Source: SAR86 cluster bacterium (GTDB taxonomy: Bacteria > Pseudomonadota > Gammaproteobacteria > Pseudomonadales > Pseudohongiellaceae). From it: a stretch of DNA of 64,000 nucleotides. A program made the position numbers and the translations under genes. Positions within the stretch are counted from its first letter, which is position 1. Every line of letters starts with the position of its first letter. The stretch spans positions 28,387 to 92,386 of the forward strand of contig NVUL01000043.1 in NCBI GenBank assembly GCA_002401885.1. The letters run 5' to 3'. Shown one piece after another: positions 19,439 to 29,493 of the stretch. A model generated the notes under the pieces. That model did not search any database. It worked only from the letters and a program-made list of their open reading frames with translations, and was not told the DNA's origin.

Positions 19439-19817
19439 TTGCCTACAATTCGCCAAGCTAAACAGTCGACCCTGTGAAATGTATCTCGATATGGATCTCA
19501 AACACTTTGCTGCAAATGTCACTAAATTCTCGACCAGAAAACTTCAGCTGCATGGTTTTTTTGGTCGAAAGCGTTGCACAAGGAAGGGCAATATGAGTGC
19601 GCCAAAAGCAAGTGAAATGATACTCACCCAGCTTTTGGTGCACGATAGTCTAAACAAGTCATGAATGACTTTTCAGTATCGACTAATTTCAGTACAACAA
19701 TCTAATTTGAAACAAATGCTGGCAGAATTGATCCGAGTCAACGCGGTGAACAACTCAACTTACTATGCTCAGGTCAATCTACAACTAATAACATAAAGAA
19801 TAGCGCTGGGGAGAAAC

Positions 19818-20765
19818 ATGAATTGTAATTCAAACAACGGATCGAAATGGCTAATAGGATCGCTTCTTTTCTCGATATTGAGCGTGCCATCTGCGTTCGC
19901 ACAGCTCAGCTATCGTGCGGGCGCTGAAGTTGAGCCGGGATACGAGGGTTGGCGCGCCAACGAGGATGGAACTTTTAGTCTGATTTTTGGGTACATGAAT
20001 GAAAACTGGGAAGAGCAACCCAATATCGAAGTCGGCGAGAACAATTTCTTCGCGCCCGGTAATGCCGATCAGGGTCAACCCACGCACTTCTTACCAAGAC
20101 GAAATCGATTTACCTTCGAGGTTACAGTGCCCGCAGATTGGGGCGACAGGGAATTGATTTGGACCCTAACTCACAATGGCCAAACTAATAAAGCCTATGG
20201 AACACTCACAACAGACTACCTTGTAGATAACATGGTAATTGCCTCCGAAACTGGATCTTTGGGAGCCGGTACTAGCAGCCCAGAGTCGCGAGCTAACGTG
20301 CCCCCCGTGGTTACTGTACAGGGAGAGACTGTTAACGGCGGCATAGTTAGAAATGCGAGAGTCGGCGAAGAAGTTGTACTTTTGACTCACGTCGCCGATG
20401 ACGGCTTACCGAAACCCCGTCGCGGGACGACTCAGAGAACAGAAACAGACGTCAAGGAACGCATGATGCGACCACCGCGGCGAACCACTGTCGGAAAGAC
20501 GAACGGCCTGTTCCTGACTTGGAATAAATTCAGGGGACCCGGTGAGGTTAGCTTCGAGCCAGCTCAGATTAAATCCTGGGAAGACACTCGAACCTCTGCT
20601 AACTCTCCCTGGGGAGCTCTTTGGACCCCTCCCCCTATCCCAGATGATGGTATGTATGAAGTACGAGCGACCTTCTCCGAACCTGGTGAGTATGTGTTAT
20701 GGGCGCGCGGCGACGACGGCGGTCTCTATCACGACCAGTACGTGACCGTTAATGTAAGTCCTTAG
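19818..20765 (+). CDS. Secreted protein of unknown function, tandem copy 2
   Basis: Paralogue of 18466..19398. Confidence 0.8.
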   Translation: MNCNSNNGSKWLIGSLLFSILSVPSAFAQLSYRAGAEVEPGYEGWRANEDGTFSLIFGYMNENWEEQPNIEVGENNFFAPGNADQGQPTHFLPRRNRFTFEVTVPADWGDRELIWTLTHNGQTNKAYGTLTTDYLVDNMVIASETGSLGAGTSSPESRANVPPVVTVQGETVNGGIVRNARVGEEVVLLTHVADDGLPKPRRGTTQRTETDVKERMMRPPRRTTVGKTNGLFLTWNKFRGPGEVSFEPAQIKSWEDTRTSANSPWGALWTPPPIPDDGMYEVRATFSEPGEYVLWARGDDGGLYHDQYVTVNVSP

Positions 20766-20767
20766 GC

Positions 20768-21388
20768 TTAGCGAGGAGCGGCGGAAGAGTCTCGAACCTG
20801 TTCCGCTGGCTCCTGATCTTCCAGTTTTATTGTGAAAGGCGGGTCGTAACTGCGACGGTCCTGATTGATGATGATATTGGTACGCGGAGGCGTAACGAAA
20901 CGCGTGTTAGACGTATTACCATTTCTCGAATCTATTAACAGCGCTTCAGCCGCCTTGGTTACCGAAGGCGCCTCTGCATTTGGACCAAACGAAAAACTAA
21001 AACTCCCTCTCACAAGACGATCATTCTCCGCAAGTATGGCCCAATCCGCAGTGAAATACGTGGCCGTATTCAATTGTGGTATCTGCCAGAGAAACCTTTC
21101 TTGAATTCTGGGGTCGTAACGGAAACTAATGTCCACCCAGTCGCGCAGCTCATTCCGAAGAGTCAATTTGACCAAGCGTACTCCATAGGGAAACTGCAAG
21201 CTCATCTGCTCAGGAGCTTCAACCAATACGCTGTCATCTGCCGGAGAGGTTTCTGTTTCGAAGCTTATTCCTGTAACATCTTCATCTTGATGATACAGGT
21301 CATCCTGAAGAGACTGGGCGGCTGCAGTATGCCAGAACCCGATACCCAAGAGCACAACTGCTATTTTTTGGAAACAGTATAATTTCAA
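20768..21388 (-). CDS. CopC-domain-like secreted protein
   Basis: Signal peptide; SPADDSVLVEAPEQMSLQFPYGVRLVKLTL ... YFTADWAILAENDRLVRGSFSFSFG resembles CopC fold. Confidence 0.6.
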   Translation of the reverse strand: MKLYCFQKIAVVLLGIGFWHTAAAQSLQDDLYHQDEDVTGISFETETSPADDSVLVEAPEQMSLQFPYGVRLVKLTLRNELRDWVDISFRYDPRIQERFLWQIPQLNTATYFTADWAILAENDRLVRGSFSFSFGPNAEAPSVTKAAEALLIDSRNGNTSNTRFVTPPRTNIIINQDRRSYDPPFTIKLEDQEPAEQVRDSSAAPR

Positions 21389-21533
21389 TGCTTTTCCACT
21401 TTTTTAGCCCCGCAAAGAGCGTTAAAACCCCTATTCCGGCTACACAAAAACTGATGACGAAGAATATCATCGACGGCCATATTTGGGAAACATGATGGCG
21501 AAATTTGACAAGAAATACAGGCATTAACAATAG

Positions 21534-22346
21534 ATGGAAGAACTCATAATGCAGGATACGAGTCTAGAAAACATACTCGGCGAGCTAGAGGATAGCGATT
21601 CGAATAGCACACGATTTAGTGAGAATTGGTCCCAAGGCCGCTCTGCATTTGGTGGCATAGCAGCCGCGTTCGCAGTAACCGCAATGAGGAAAAAACTACC
21701 TCAGCCGCAGACAATTCGTTCCCTAATGGTTTCCTTTATTGCCCCTATTGCCGCCGGCGAGATAAATGTAGAAGCCGAAGTCCTACGCCAGGGAAAGAAT
21801 GTCACACAGTGTAGTGCGAGCGTAATATCCGAGGGACAGATCGGACTGCAAGCTATGGCAGCATTTGGCAATTCTCGCGAAGCCTTCAAGCCAGCCAATG
21901 ATAACAATAAGGATTTGCCGAGCCGAGAAGGCGGCATATCTTTTAGTGACAATGCCAAACGACTGCCGCATTTCCTTCAGTATTTTGATGGCTGCTGGAT
22001 CGACGGTGGCATCCCATTTTCTGGCAACTACCAGCCTTTTCTGAAAATGTGGGTTCGACACAAACAAGACGTCTCTCGATTTCCTATCGAAAAACTAGTC
22101 GCCATAGCAGACATTCCACAGCCGGTTCTACTCTCCCATTTTGAGAAGCCTCCCGTGCCTGCGAGCTCCTTGAGCTGGTCTCTGGAATTCGTTGAAGCAC
22201 CAGAAGAGATATCTGGCGATTGGTTCTACTTGGAATTCGAGGTGGAAGCCGCAGCCGATGGTTATACACAGCAGTCGGGTAAAATTTACGATGAACTGGG
22301 TCGTCTGGTTGCCCTCACCAGGCAATGCATGGTCTATTTCGGCTGA
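21534..22346 (+). CDS. Acyl-CoA thioesterase family (TesB-like double hotdog) protein
   Basis: GRSAFGGIAAAFAVTAM, SFIAPIAAGEINVEAEVLRQGKNVTQCSASV, C-terminal DELGRLVALTRQCMVYFG. Confidence 0.75.
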   Translation: MEELIMQDTSLENILGELEDSDSNSTRFSENWSQGRSAFGGIAAAFAVTAMRKKLPQPQTIRSLMVSFIAPIAAGEINVEAEVLRQGKNVTQCSASVISEGQIGLQAMAAFGNSREAFKPANDNNKDLPSREGGISFSDNAKRLPHFLQYFDGCWIDGGIPFSGNYQPFLKMWVRHKQDVSRFPIEKLVAIADIPQPVLLSHFEKPPVPASSLSWSLEFVEAPEEISGDWFYLEFEVEAAADGYTQQSGKIYDELGRLVALTRQCMVYFG

Positions 22347-22472
22347 CGGATATTGAAAGCTTGCCTATTTGGAAGCTCTTTAAACCCTTTAAACCCTATT
22401 ATCTGATAGAGAGCGATGAAGGTTTTTGCTAAAATTCAGATTACGAACCAGTGCACGCGGAGTACGCAGTCG

Positions 22473-22970
22473 ATGAATCTTTACGCATTCCAGAGAAAGG
22501 CAGGCGTACTGCTGTTTGGCGCACTACTTGGGCTGCTAGCGGCCACTACATCACTAGCACAGCATACTCACGGAATTCTTACGCCCGGCGTAACTTTCCC
22601 GCCGGATGATTCCGTCCTTGCAGAACCTCCGCAGATGATTACCATGAGCTTCCGAGTAGATGTCCGGCTACTTAAATTGGCACTCTACACCGCAGATGGC
22701 GAATGGATCAGCATCAACTTCCAGTATGATCCTTCACGACTGAGCCACAGCTTTGTCTTGCCCATTCCGGGTGAATTACCCAAATCGGACTACTACACCG
22801 CGCGCTGGTCTGTAACAGATGGCAGGCGCGGCCTGGTAAACGGTGAGTTCAATTTCGCATTTGGCTCAGGTGCAATACCACCGTCCGAGACGATCGAGTC
22901 TCGAGTAAGCGATAAAGTGGAAGTATTGCCCTCAACGGGCTCCTATCGATACCAAAGGGACACCAATTAA
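22473..22970 (+). CDS. CopC-domain-like secreted protein
   Basis: Signal peptide; TFPPDDSVLAEPPQMITMSFRVDVRLLKLAL ... YYTARWSVTDGRRGLVNGEFNFAFG; start taken at ATG 22473. Confidence 0.6.
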   Translation: MNLYAFQRKAGVLLFGALLGLLAATTSLAQHTHGILTPGVTFPPDDSVLAEPPQMITMSFRVDVRLLKLALYTADGEWISINFQYDPSRLSHSFVLPIPGELPKSDYYTARWSVTDGRRGLVNGEFNFAFGSGAIPPSETIESRVSDKVEVLPSTGSYRYQRDTN

Positions 22971-23018
22971 GGTTCTAACTTTCTGCAAGGCCCTAATGCC
23001 CTCCTGAATTTCCGCGAC

Positions 23019-23756
23019 CTAGCGAAACTCGAATCCCTGATCAGCGAGGAATTCTTTCATATGTGGCCGGGCCTTTCCCGCTAGCAAGGTGGACACCTGT
23101 TCTGTCCAACTTATTCCATGCCCTCCCCCAGTCCTCAAACGATAGTATTCACGAATATTCTCGTCATATTCCGCAATGGCCTCCGCATCGCCTGCTTCGT
23201 TGTAGACCTCTTCCTTCATTATCACCGACAGAGGGAGTCGCGGTTTAACCTCTGGATCTTGATCGGGATACCCGAGACAAAGACCGAAGACTGGGTAGAC
23301 ACCCTTAGGTAACTCTAATAATTCAGCCACCTGCGCGGGATCATTTCTAATTCCGCCTATGTAACAAATACCGAGCCCGACGGATTCAGCCGCGGCAACC
23401 ATGCTCTGCGCCATTAATGCAACGTCGACAGTCGCAATGATGAAGTGCTCTGTATAGTCACCTTCGAATGACTTCTCATACTCATCACAATAGTTGCCCG
23501 GCCGTTTTAGGTCGGCGCAGAAGATCATAAACTCCGCCGCCGATTCTACATAAGCCTGACCTCCAGCCAACTTGGCAATGGCACTGCGTGTTCCAGGCTT
23601 CTTTATTCTTATGACAGTAGTGCCCTGCAAAAAACTTGACGTTGCAGCCGCTTGGCCCGCAGCAATCAACTCGTTAAATAGTTCTGGTTCTATCGCTTGA
23701 TCTGTAAATTTTCGAATACTACGGTGGGACTTCAGCAAGTCAATCACTGAGCTCAT
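23019..23756 (-). CDS. Nitroreductase-family NAD(P)H-dependent FMN oxidoreductase (NfsA-like)
   Basis: LLKSHRSIRKFTDQAI, VGLGICYIGGIRNDP, VFGLCLGYP. Confidence 0.88.
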   Translation of the reverse strand: MSSVIDLLKSHRSIRKFTDQAIEPELFNELIAAGQAAATSSFLQGTTVIRIKKPGTRSAIAKLAGGQAYVESAAEFMIFCADLKRPGNYCDEYEKSFEGDYTEHFIIATVDVALMAQSMVAAAESVGLGICYIGGIRNDPAQVAELLELPKGVYPVFGLCLGYPDQDPEVKPRLPLSVIMKEEVYNEAGDAEAIAEYDENIREYYRLRTGGGHGISWTEQVSTLLAGKARPHMKEFLADQGFEFR

Positions 23757-23829
23757 GAGATTACCTATTATTGAGTTAACGAATTAGTGAAATTTCTTGA
23801 TCAAAAATACTGCGGCAATACCGCGACAA

Positions 23830-25014
23830 TCAATCGGCTGTATCCGTCAGATTATCGAGGAACGCGGGCACGATGTCATTGGCTAAATTCGATTCCGCAT
23901 TAAACAGTAGCACAAATCCAATGTTTGCTTCAGGCACGAAGGCCATTTCCGATCGATAGCCTCGCACACCGCCGCCGTGATGAACCACGCGCTGCCCCTT
24001 ATAGTCAAACACCCTCCAACCAGTGGCATAGTAGGCTTTTTCAAGCCCGGACCAGCGATTAAAATAGTTGCCTCTAGGGGTTGCGATAATGGGTTCGTGT
24101 AGCTGAGATAAGAAATCAGGAGACAAGACTTCTGGAAATGCGCCGAGATTTGCACGCACCCACATACTCATGTCGAAAATACTCGCGTTGATTCCTGATG
24201 CAGGCGCGACGGAATAGTACGCCGGATTTGTGGACGTGGTACGCCAAGCCCCTCTCGACCTGCGATGAGGTTCTGTCGCTTCATCATTTTCCAAGAAGGC
24301 CTCCATCCCAACGGACGCGGTAATCATTCCCAACGGTTTAAAAATTTGATCGTAAATAAACTTCTCGTAGCTTTCCCCAGTGCTCTGTTCAACCACATCC
24401 CCGATAAGTGAAAATACGACATTCTGATAGCCGTAGCATTCACCCGGCTTGCACACGGTTGGGATTTTAGAAAAGCTGGATTTAATTCGGTCGTAGGAAA
24501 CGCCGTCATCCAATAAATTGGAATAGGAATGAGGCATTAGACCGGTTGAATGACTAACAACATGCTTTAAGGTGATGCCGCTAGAGGAACGCCGCGTGCC
24601 CAGATTCATGCTAGGAAACAAGTCAGTAAGTCTTGTATCCCAAGATTGATAGTGTTGATCGACAAGCAACGCTGCCGACGCACCCGCGAAAGTTTTCGAC
24701 ATCGAGGCGATGCGAAAAACCGAGTCGGTGTTAACCGCTTCCCGCGTATCGATGCTCCTGACACCCCAGGTCTGCATGTGCATGATTCCCTCTCGGGATA
24801 CGATTGCCAACGCGACACCAGGAATTTCCTTTTCTCTGACGGCGCCTTCCATCCACGCAACGAAATCAGAGAGGTCATAGTTGTAGTCTACATGCGAATC
24901 TAAATTATCTGCTGACACAGACCCAGTGCTCAACAGGAGAGCCACAAATAGACTTCCAAATTTTAATTTATTGGTTCTAAAGAATTCGTCCATGTTGGTC
25001 CAGCAATTAGTCAC
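23830..25014 (-). CDS. Serine hydrolase, class C beta-lactamase family
   Basis: SMSK (SxxK) and YGYQN (YxN) motifs, HHGGGVRGYRSEM. Confidence 0.87.
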   Translation of the reverse strand: MTNCWTNMDEFFRTNKLKFGSLFVALLLSTGSVSADNLDSHVDYNYDLSDFVAWMEGAVREKEIPGVALAIVSREGIMHMQTWGVRSIDTREAVNTDSVFRIASMSKTFAGASAALLVDQHYQSWDTRLTDLFPSMNLGTRRSSSGITLKHVVSHSTGLMPHSYSNLLDDGVSYDRIKSSFSKIPTVCKPGECYGYQNVVFSLIGDVVEQSTGESYEKFIYDQIFKPLGMITASVGMEAFLENDEATEPHRRSRGAWRTTSTNPAYYSVAPASGINASIFDMSMWVRANLGAFPEVLSPDFLSQLHEPIIATPRGNYFNRWSGLEKAYYATGWRVFDYKGQRVVHHGGGVRGYRSEMAFVPEANIGFVLLFNAESNLANDIVPAFLDNLTDTAD

Positions 25015-25180
25015 AATGTGACTTTTACTAATTCCTCTATTCTATTAGCTCGCATCTTGGGGAGTTACAAAAGCTGCCCAGTTTAACTGTGTTAGCAATT
25101 GCATGAAACTATTGACAACAAATGCACACTTTTCAACTAGCGTATGAGCAAGTGCATTAGCAATCAAAGTTGCAGACAAA

Positions 25181-25210
25181 AAAAACCGACTTAACTCTCA
25201 TTAAGTCGGC
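25181..25210 (-). terminator. Rho-independent terminator downstream of htrA-like gene
   Basis: Minus strand GCCGACTTAA-TGAGAG-TTAAGTCGG followed by T-tract. Confidence 0.8.
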
Positions 25211-25291
25211 CAAGCGGGGGCACTTTTTAGCGTAAAGACTCATTCACTGAAACGGCGACTAGCTCCCCTGTAGTGCCGCTTCGGTTTTCTA

Positions 25292-26644
25292 CTACAGAAA
25301 CATGAGGATTCTGCGTCCCTCGCGAATCACGGTCAGAGCTGAGATGCTGTTCCTTGAATCTGCAGCACTAGCGGACGTCGCTCTATTGAATGCCTCGATA
25401 TCTGCGGTCGACCGGCGATTGACCTCGACTATGACATCTCCCTCCCGTAATCCCGCGGCCCAAGCAGCTCCAAGCTGACTTAAAGAAACCACTTCAATAC
25501 CTTGATTTACATGATTATTATCATCTTTTACAACCTCCAATATCGCGCCGCGAAATTCGCTTCTGATAGCGACGGCAGAATTTCCCGCGACGGCCTGACC
25601 CGTGGCGCCACCTATTCTGGCCTGCACTGATTCTCGGATGCCATTGCGATATAGCACCAACTCTACCTGCTGGTCTTGCAACATTAGCCCCACAATATTT
25701 CGGAGTTGCCTGCTGCCGCGCACCTCCTTGCCATCTATTTCTACGATGACGTCAGAAAGCTGCACTCCTGCCTTTTCTGCAGCGCTGTCGGGCATTACGC
25801 TAGTGACGACAGCGCCGTACTCGACATCAACTTCGAGCGCTGCAACAATATCCGCTGTGGCATCTGCTATTGTCACGCCGAGAAGACCGCGCCTGACCTC
25901 TCCGTCACGTTTCAGGTGTTCCATCACGCTTACCACCATATCCGTTGGCACAGCGAATCCTATGCCATTGCTGCCACCACTGCCGCTTATGATTGCCGTA
26001 TTGATGCCAATGAGATTCCCTTCCATATCAACCAGGGCGCCACCTGAGTTACCAAGATTGATCGCTGCGTCAGTCTGGATAAAGTCTTCGTAGTTATCGT
26101 TATTAATGCCGGCCCGGCCCAATGCGCTGACTATGCCAGAGGTTACGGTTTGTCCAATGCCAAAAGGATTACCAATTGCCACTACATAATCGCCGACTGC
26201 CACCGTACTGACGTCGGCAAATGCGATCTCTGTCAAGTCTTCCGCCTCGACCTGTAATAGCGCCACATCCGTACCTGGATCACTGCCCAATAGCACCGCC
26301 TCCAGCGTCCTTTGATCGCTGAGCCGCACTGTAATCCGAGAGGCATTAGCTACAACGTGGTGATTAGTAATGATCAAGCCCTGAACGGCATCCACGATGA
26401 CACCCGAACCCGCGCCTGTGGCGTAGGAAAGCCCCAGCTGCTCGCGGTCACGCCCCGATGTCGGCATAACCTTACTTACTCGAATGCTGACCACAGCGGG
26501 CGTTACCTGCTCTAACATCGGTGCCAGCGAGGGTATGCCTTGCTGCAATGCCGTAGCACTTATCGCCTGCGCCTGGGCCACCAATAGCAGCATTGCCGCA
26601 GTGATCATAATTTTGCAGAACCTCACTGATATTCCATAGCTCAT
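25292..26644 (-). CDS. DegQ/HtrA-type trypsin-like serine protease with PDZ domains
   Basis: Catalytic contexts ITNHHVV, TDVALLQV, NLGNSGGAL; two PDZ-like regions; signal peptide. Confidence 0.92.
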   Translation of the reverse strand: MSYGISVRFCKIMITAAMLLLVAQAQAISATALQQGIPSLAPMLEQVTPAVVSIRVSKVMPTSGRDREQLGLSYATGAGSGVIVDAVQGLIITNHHVVANASRITVRLSDQRTLEAVLLGSDPGTDVALLQVEAEDLTEIAFADVSTVAVGDYVVAIGNPFGIGQTVTSGIVSALGRAGINNDNYEDFIQTDAAINLGNSGGALVDMEGNLIGINTAIISGSGGSNGIGFAVPTDMVVSVMEHLKRDGEVRRGLLGVTIADATADIVAALEVDVEYGAVVTSVMPDSAAEKAGVQLSDVIVEIDGKEVRGSRQLRNIVGLMLQDQQVELVLYRNGIRESVQARIGGATGQAVAGNSAVAIRSEFRGAILEVVKDDNNHVNQGIEVVSLSQLGAAWAAGLREGDVIVEVNRRSTADIEAFNRATSASAADSRNSISALTVIREGRRILMFL

Positions 26645-26921
26645 ATTGAATTCTCCTCACTAAACCCTATGAATGAATCTGACCTGCAAAATTACTAATC
26701 TGCAGACCTCAATGACCTGAATTTAGAGTTAGAAGCGACGAATAACCTGAAATTGCGATGAATATTATGTCCAGAAAACCTGCGGGGGGAGAAAATTGCA
26801 GTTTGAGCGGTCTTAATAAATTAGAATACAGTGCAGGAAGTTAGAAACAGACGCTTCACAGCAATGTTGAAACCTGTAATTGTTTAATTAAACTGCAATA
26901 GAAAACATTAGCGGAATAACC

Positions 26922-27935
26922 ATGCCGACACTGAGCGCAGAGCAGACCGAACAGAATAGAGAGACACAGGAGCTGGACACAAAGCCCGCCCTTTATCGCG
27001 AATTTTCCGTAGGAGAATGGCGCGTGTTGCCACAGTTAAATCGAATTAGGCTGAATGGCACAGACGAACAGCGTCAGTTAGAACCACGCCTCATTAAATT
27101 GCTTTGTTTTCTCGCCGCAAACGAAGAACGAGTTCTCTCCCGCGAAGAGCTGGTTCAGGAATTATGGCCCCAAGTGGTCGTCAATGAAAACTCGCTTACA
27201 CGGGCAATCTCCGAACTGCGCAAACAGCTTCAGAGCCAAACCTCCAAAGTTCCGAACTATATTGAGACCATTCCCAAGCGCGGCTATCGCCTCCTTCCTA
27301 GGATAGAACTGAGAGAAGCAGAGGTTATCACCTCATCACTACTCAATAGCGCGCGCTGGACTGCCCTGTTCGCGATGCCCACTCCTAGATATGGCACTGC
27401 CGCTTCCGCTGCCTGTCTGTGCTTACTCATTGCCGGCTGGGCTTCTCTAGAAGGCGCGAACTTTTTTAGTAGAGGGATCGATAGAGTGAGTTCCCCAGTC
27501 CTACTGAGCGACGAGCTGCTCGACAATAAGCCGGATTATCTCGGCGGCGAATTGCAGCGGAGCACTATCGATAACAGATCGAGCATCGTCGAATCTATCG
27601 CGACGCCAGTCGTGTCTCTAGACGAAAAACAATATGCTTTCATTCAATACGATACTAGCGGCTCTACCGTTTTTTTAGGCGGCTTGGGCACGGCAATAGA
27701 ACCCGTTCCCGTCTACTACAGCAGTCAACACGTATTCAATCTAGCATGGTCACCAGTGGGAAATAATCTATTGTTTGCAATGAAACCGTCTGTGATTACA
27801 GCGGCGGTGTATTCAATGGTCGGCGAGACAGCCGAGCTGGTCACACTAAACCTCAATACTTTGGAGACTAGCCGCTTGGTGGAAGACATCCATCCCGCCG
27901 ACGCCAATTCTCGTAACGGCCTCAACCTTACTTAG
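26922..27935 (+). CDS. CadC/ToxR-like transmembrane winged-helix regulator with short periplasmic domain
   Basis: wHTH ELVQELWPQVVVNENSLTRAISELRKQL...YIETIPKRGYRLL, then TM ASAACLCLLIAGWASL. Confidence 0.82.
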   Translation: MPTLSAEQTEQNRETQELDTKPALYREFSVGEWRVLPQLNRIRLNGTDEQRQLEPRLIKLLCFLAANEERVLSREELVQELWPQVVVNENSLTRAISELRKQLQSQTSKVPNYIETIPKRGYRLLPRIELREAEVITSSLLNSARWTALFAMPTPRYGTAASAACLCLLIAGWASLEGANFFSRGIDRVSSPVLLSDELLDNKPDYLGGELQRSTIDNRSSIVESIATPVVSLDEKQYAFIQYDTSGSTVFLGGLGTAIEPVPVYYSSQHVFNLAWSPVGNNLLFAMKPSVITAAVYSMVGETAELVTLNLNTLETSRLVEDIHPADANSRNGLNLT

Positions 27936-27972
27936 CTCTCTCGCCAACTCACAATTTTTTATCAAGCGGGCT

Positions 27973-28896
27973 CTACAGCTGATGCTCGACAGGACCTACT
28001 ATTGTTGATAGGTAGGATGTGACAACGAGTATAGCGACAGCAATTGCTAGCTCGTAGCGAATAGAACTCTGCAGCTTGGCTGTACTGCCACTGCTTATCA
28101 ACACCGGTACCAACATCAGTTTATTCATAGCAGCAACTCCCAGTATCACCAAAACAAGAGCGAGCTTCGTCAACAACGCCAAGCCGTAGTCGGTATCGAT
28201 TAAAGCCATGGGAGATTCAAGTAACTCATATAACATTAACCCCCCTCCCAATAAAAGCGCTACGAGGATCACAATCGCGTTATCTCCGAAACGTTTTAGC
28301 GTTTTCTGGAGGACTTCAAGATCCAAGCTTCTGCTTAGTTGCAAGAAGGGGTAAAGACAGCCTATCCACAACGCGAAGGCGGCAAAGTGCACCACTATTG
28401 ATATCTGCGCCACTAGACTTAAAACAGACACATGGCCCGTTATTCTATGAGAAAAAGCCAGTGCTAGCAGAGCTACTAACTGCAGGAGAAACAAGAATCG
28501 AGTTAGCGGGTCCTTGAGATCGATATTGGAGCGCTGCAGCTTCTTGAGAACAATCACGCTGCATGCGCCGGCAAGTATAAACGCGAGCAACCTCAGCAAG
28601 GTGACATCACCGAGACTTGTATCGAGTAATATCGATATCATTCCCCAGTCAAACATCCCTCCCAGACCGCTATCGTTTATCAATCCCACTTGCACAAGGA
28701 AACCCAGGAGAGTCCCGTGAAAGCCAATAACCGTCCCGACAAAGATATACGAGAAGTTTGAGAAGAGCAGAGTTCTATCTGCATTTGAGTAGCGCCAAGC
28801 ACTCAGGCTGCCTCCAGCAATACTGAAGGCGCCGATGTAGAGAAGTAATTTAGCTAGTAGGCTTGCTAGCTCCCAAATGCCAGGGAGTGTAAACAT
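27973..28896 (-). CDS. CopD family copper resistance membrane protein
   Basis: Polytopic; VVHFAAFALWIGCLYPFL and LLTKLALVLVILGVAAMNKL; downstream of copC-like gene. Confidence 0.82.
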   Translation of the reverse strand: MFTLPGIWELASLLAKLLLYIGAFSIAGGSLSAWRYSNADRTLLFSNFSYIFVGTVIGFHGTLLGFLVQVGLINDSGLGGMFDWGMISILLDTSLGDVTLLRLLAFILAGACSVIVLKKLQRSNIDLKDPLTRFLFLLQLVALLALAFSHRITGHVSVLSLVAQISIVVHFAAFALWIGCLYPFLQLSRSLDLEVLQKTLKRFGDNAIVILVALLLGGGLMLYELLESPMALIDTDYGLALLTKLALVLVILGVAAMNKLMLVPVLISSGSTAKLQSSIRYELAIAVAILVVTSYLSTIVGPVEHQL

Positions 28897-28914
28897 AGAG
28901 CTGACTATTTAGAA

Positions 28915-29334
28915 TTAATGGCTGTTGCTTGCAGATTCGCCAGCATGTTCTTCTGTGATGCTAGGATCGACAGTAAAGCTATAGCTATCGGCTACGGTGT
29001 GACCGTCTTCGCCCATTACAGCCCAGTTAACAGTGAACGCACCCGGATGCATGCCTGGTGTTTCGATCATAAAGGTAGCCGCCGCGGTGCTGTTGCTCTC
29101 GAAGTTAGTTGGCATCTCATGCCCCACCCCCATTAGCTCCAGCTTCACCAACTTAACAGGACCATTGAAAGTCAGATTGATATGCGCCGGCCCTTGTTTG
29201 ATGATCGCTCCATTAGCGGGTGTAGCCTCTGTCAGCGCAGTGTGTGCAAAAGCAGTCGCGGAAATCATGAACGTAAATATCGCGCAAACTACGAGTCGCG
29301 ATGCGCTCCAAAGTGTGAATTGTGAATGCTTCAT
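28915..29334 (-). CDS. CopC family copper-binding protein
   Basis: HTALTEATPANGAIIKQGPAHINLTFNGPVKLVKLEL ... NWAVMGEDGHTVADSYSFTV. Confidence 0.88.
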   Translation of the reverse strand: MKHSQFTLWSASRLVVCAIFTFMISATAFAHTALTEATPANGAIIKQGPAHINLTFNGPVKLVKLELMGVGHEMPTNFESNSTAAATFMIETPGMHPGAFTVNWAVMGEDGHTVADSYSFTVDPSITEEHAGESASNSH

Positions 29335-29493
29335 AGGAACCTCTATTTAGGAAAAATGAGTTAGATCAGGGGATTATCGCAGTTCTGGGCAGAATAGGCG
29401 ATCTAAGCCATCTCTGTCAAATTGTCGCCGATGACGCCGCGCTGAACTGAAGTACTAGCCTTTCCCCCACCCCTGCCTCATCTGACCTGTGAC

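Noticed and set aside
19458-19664. 61-aa ORFs on both strands between the tandem secreted genes
   Set aside because: Two opposing ORFs of equal length over the same bases, no motif or clear RBS; more likely chance open frames in a regulatory spacer.
21300-21530. 76-aa minus ORF with one hydrophobic helix overlapping the start of the CopC-like gene
   Set aside because: Overlaps the CopC-like CDS out of frame; possible but insufficient evidence.
25602-26093. 163-aa plus-strand ORF opposite the HtrA gene
   Set aside because: Shadow ORF of a well-supported protease CDS; no recognisable motif.
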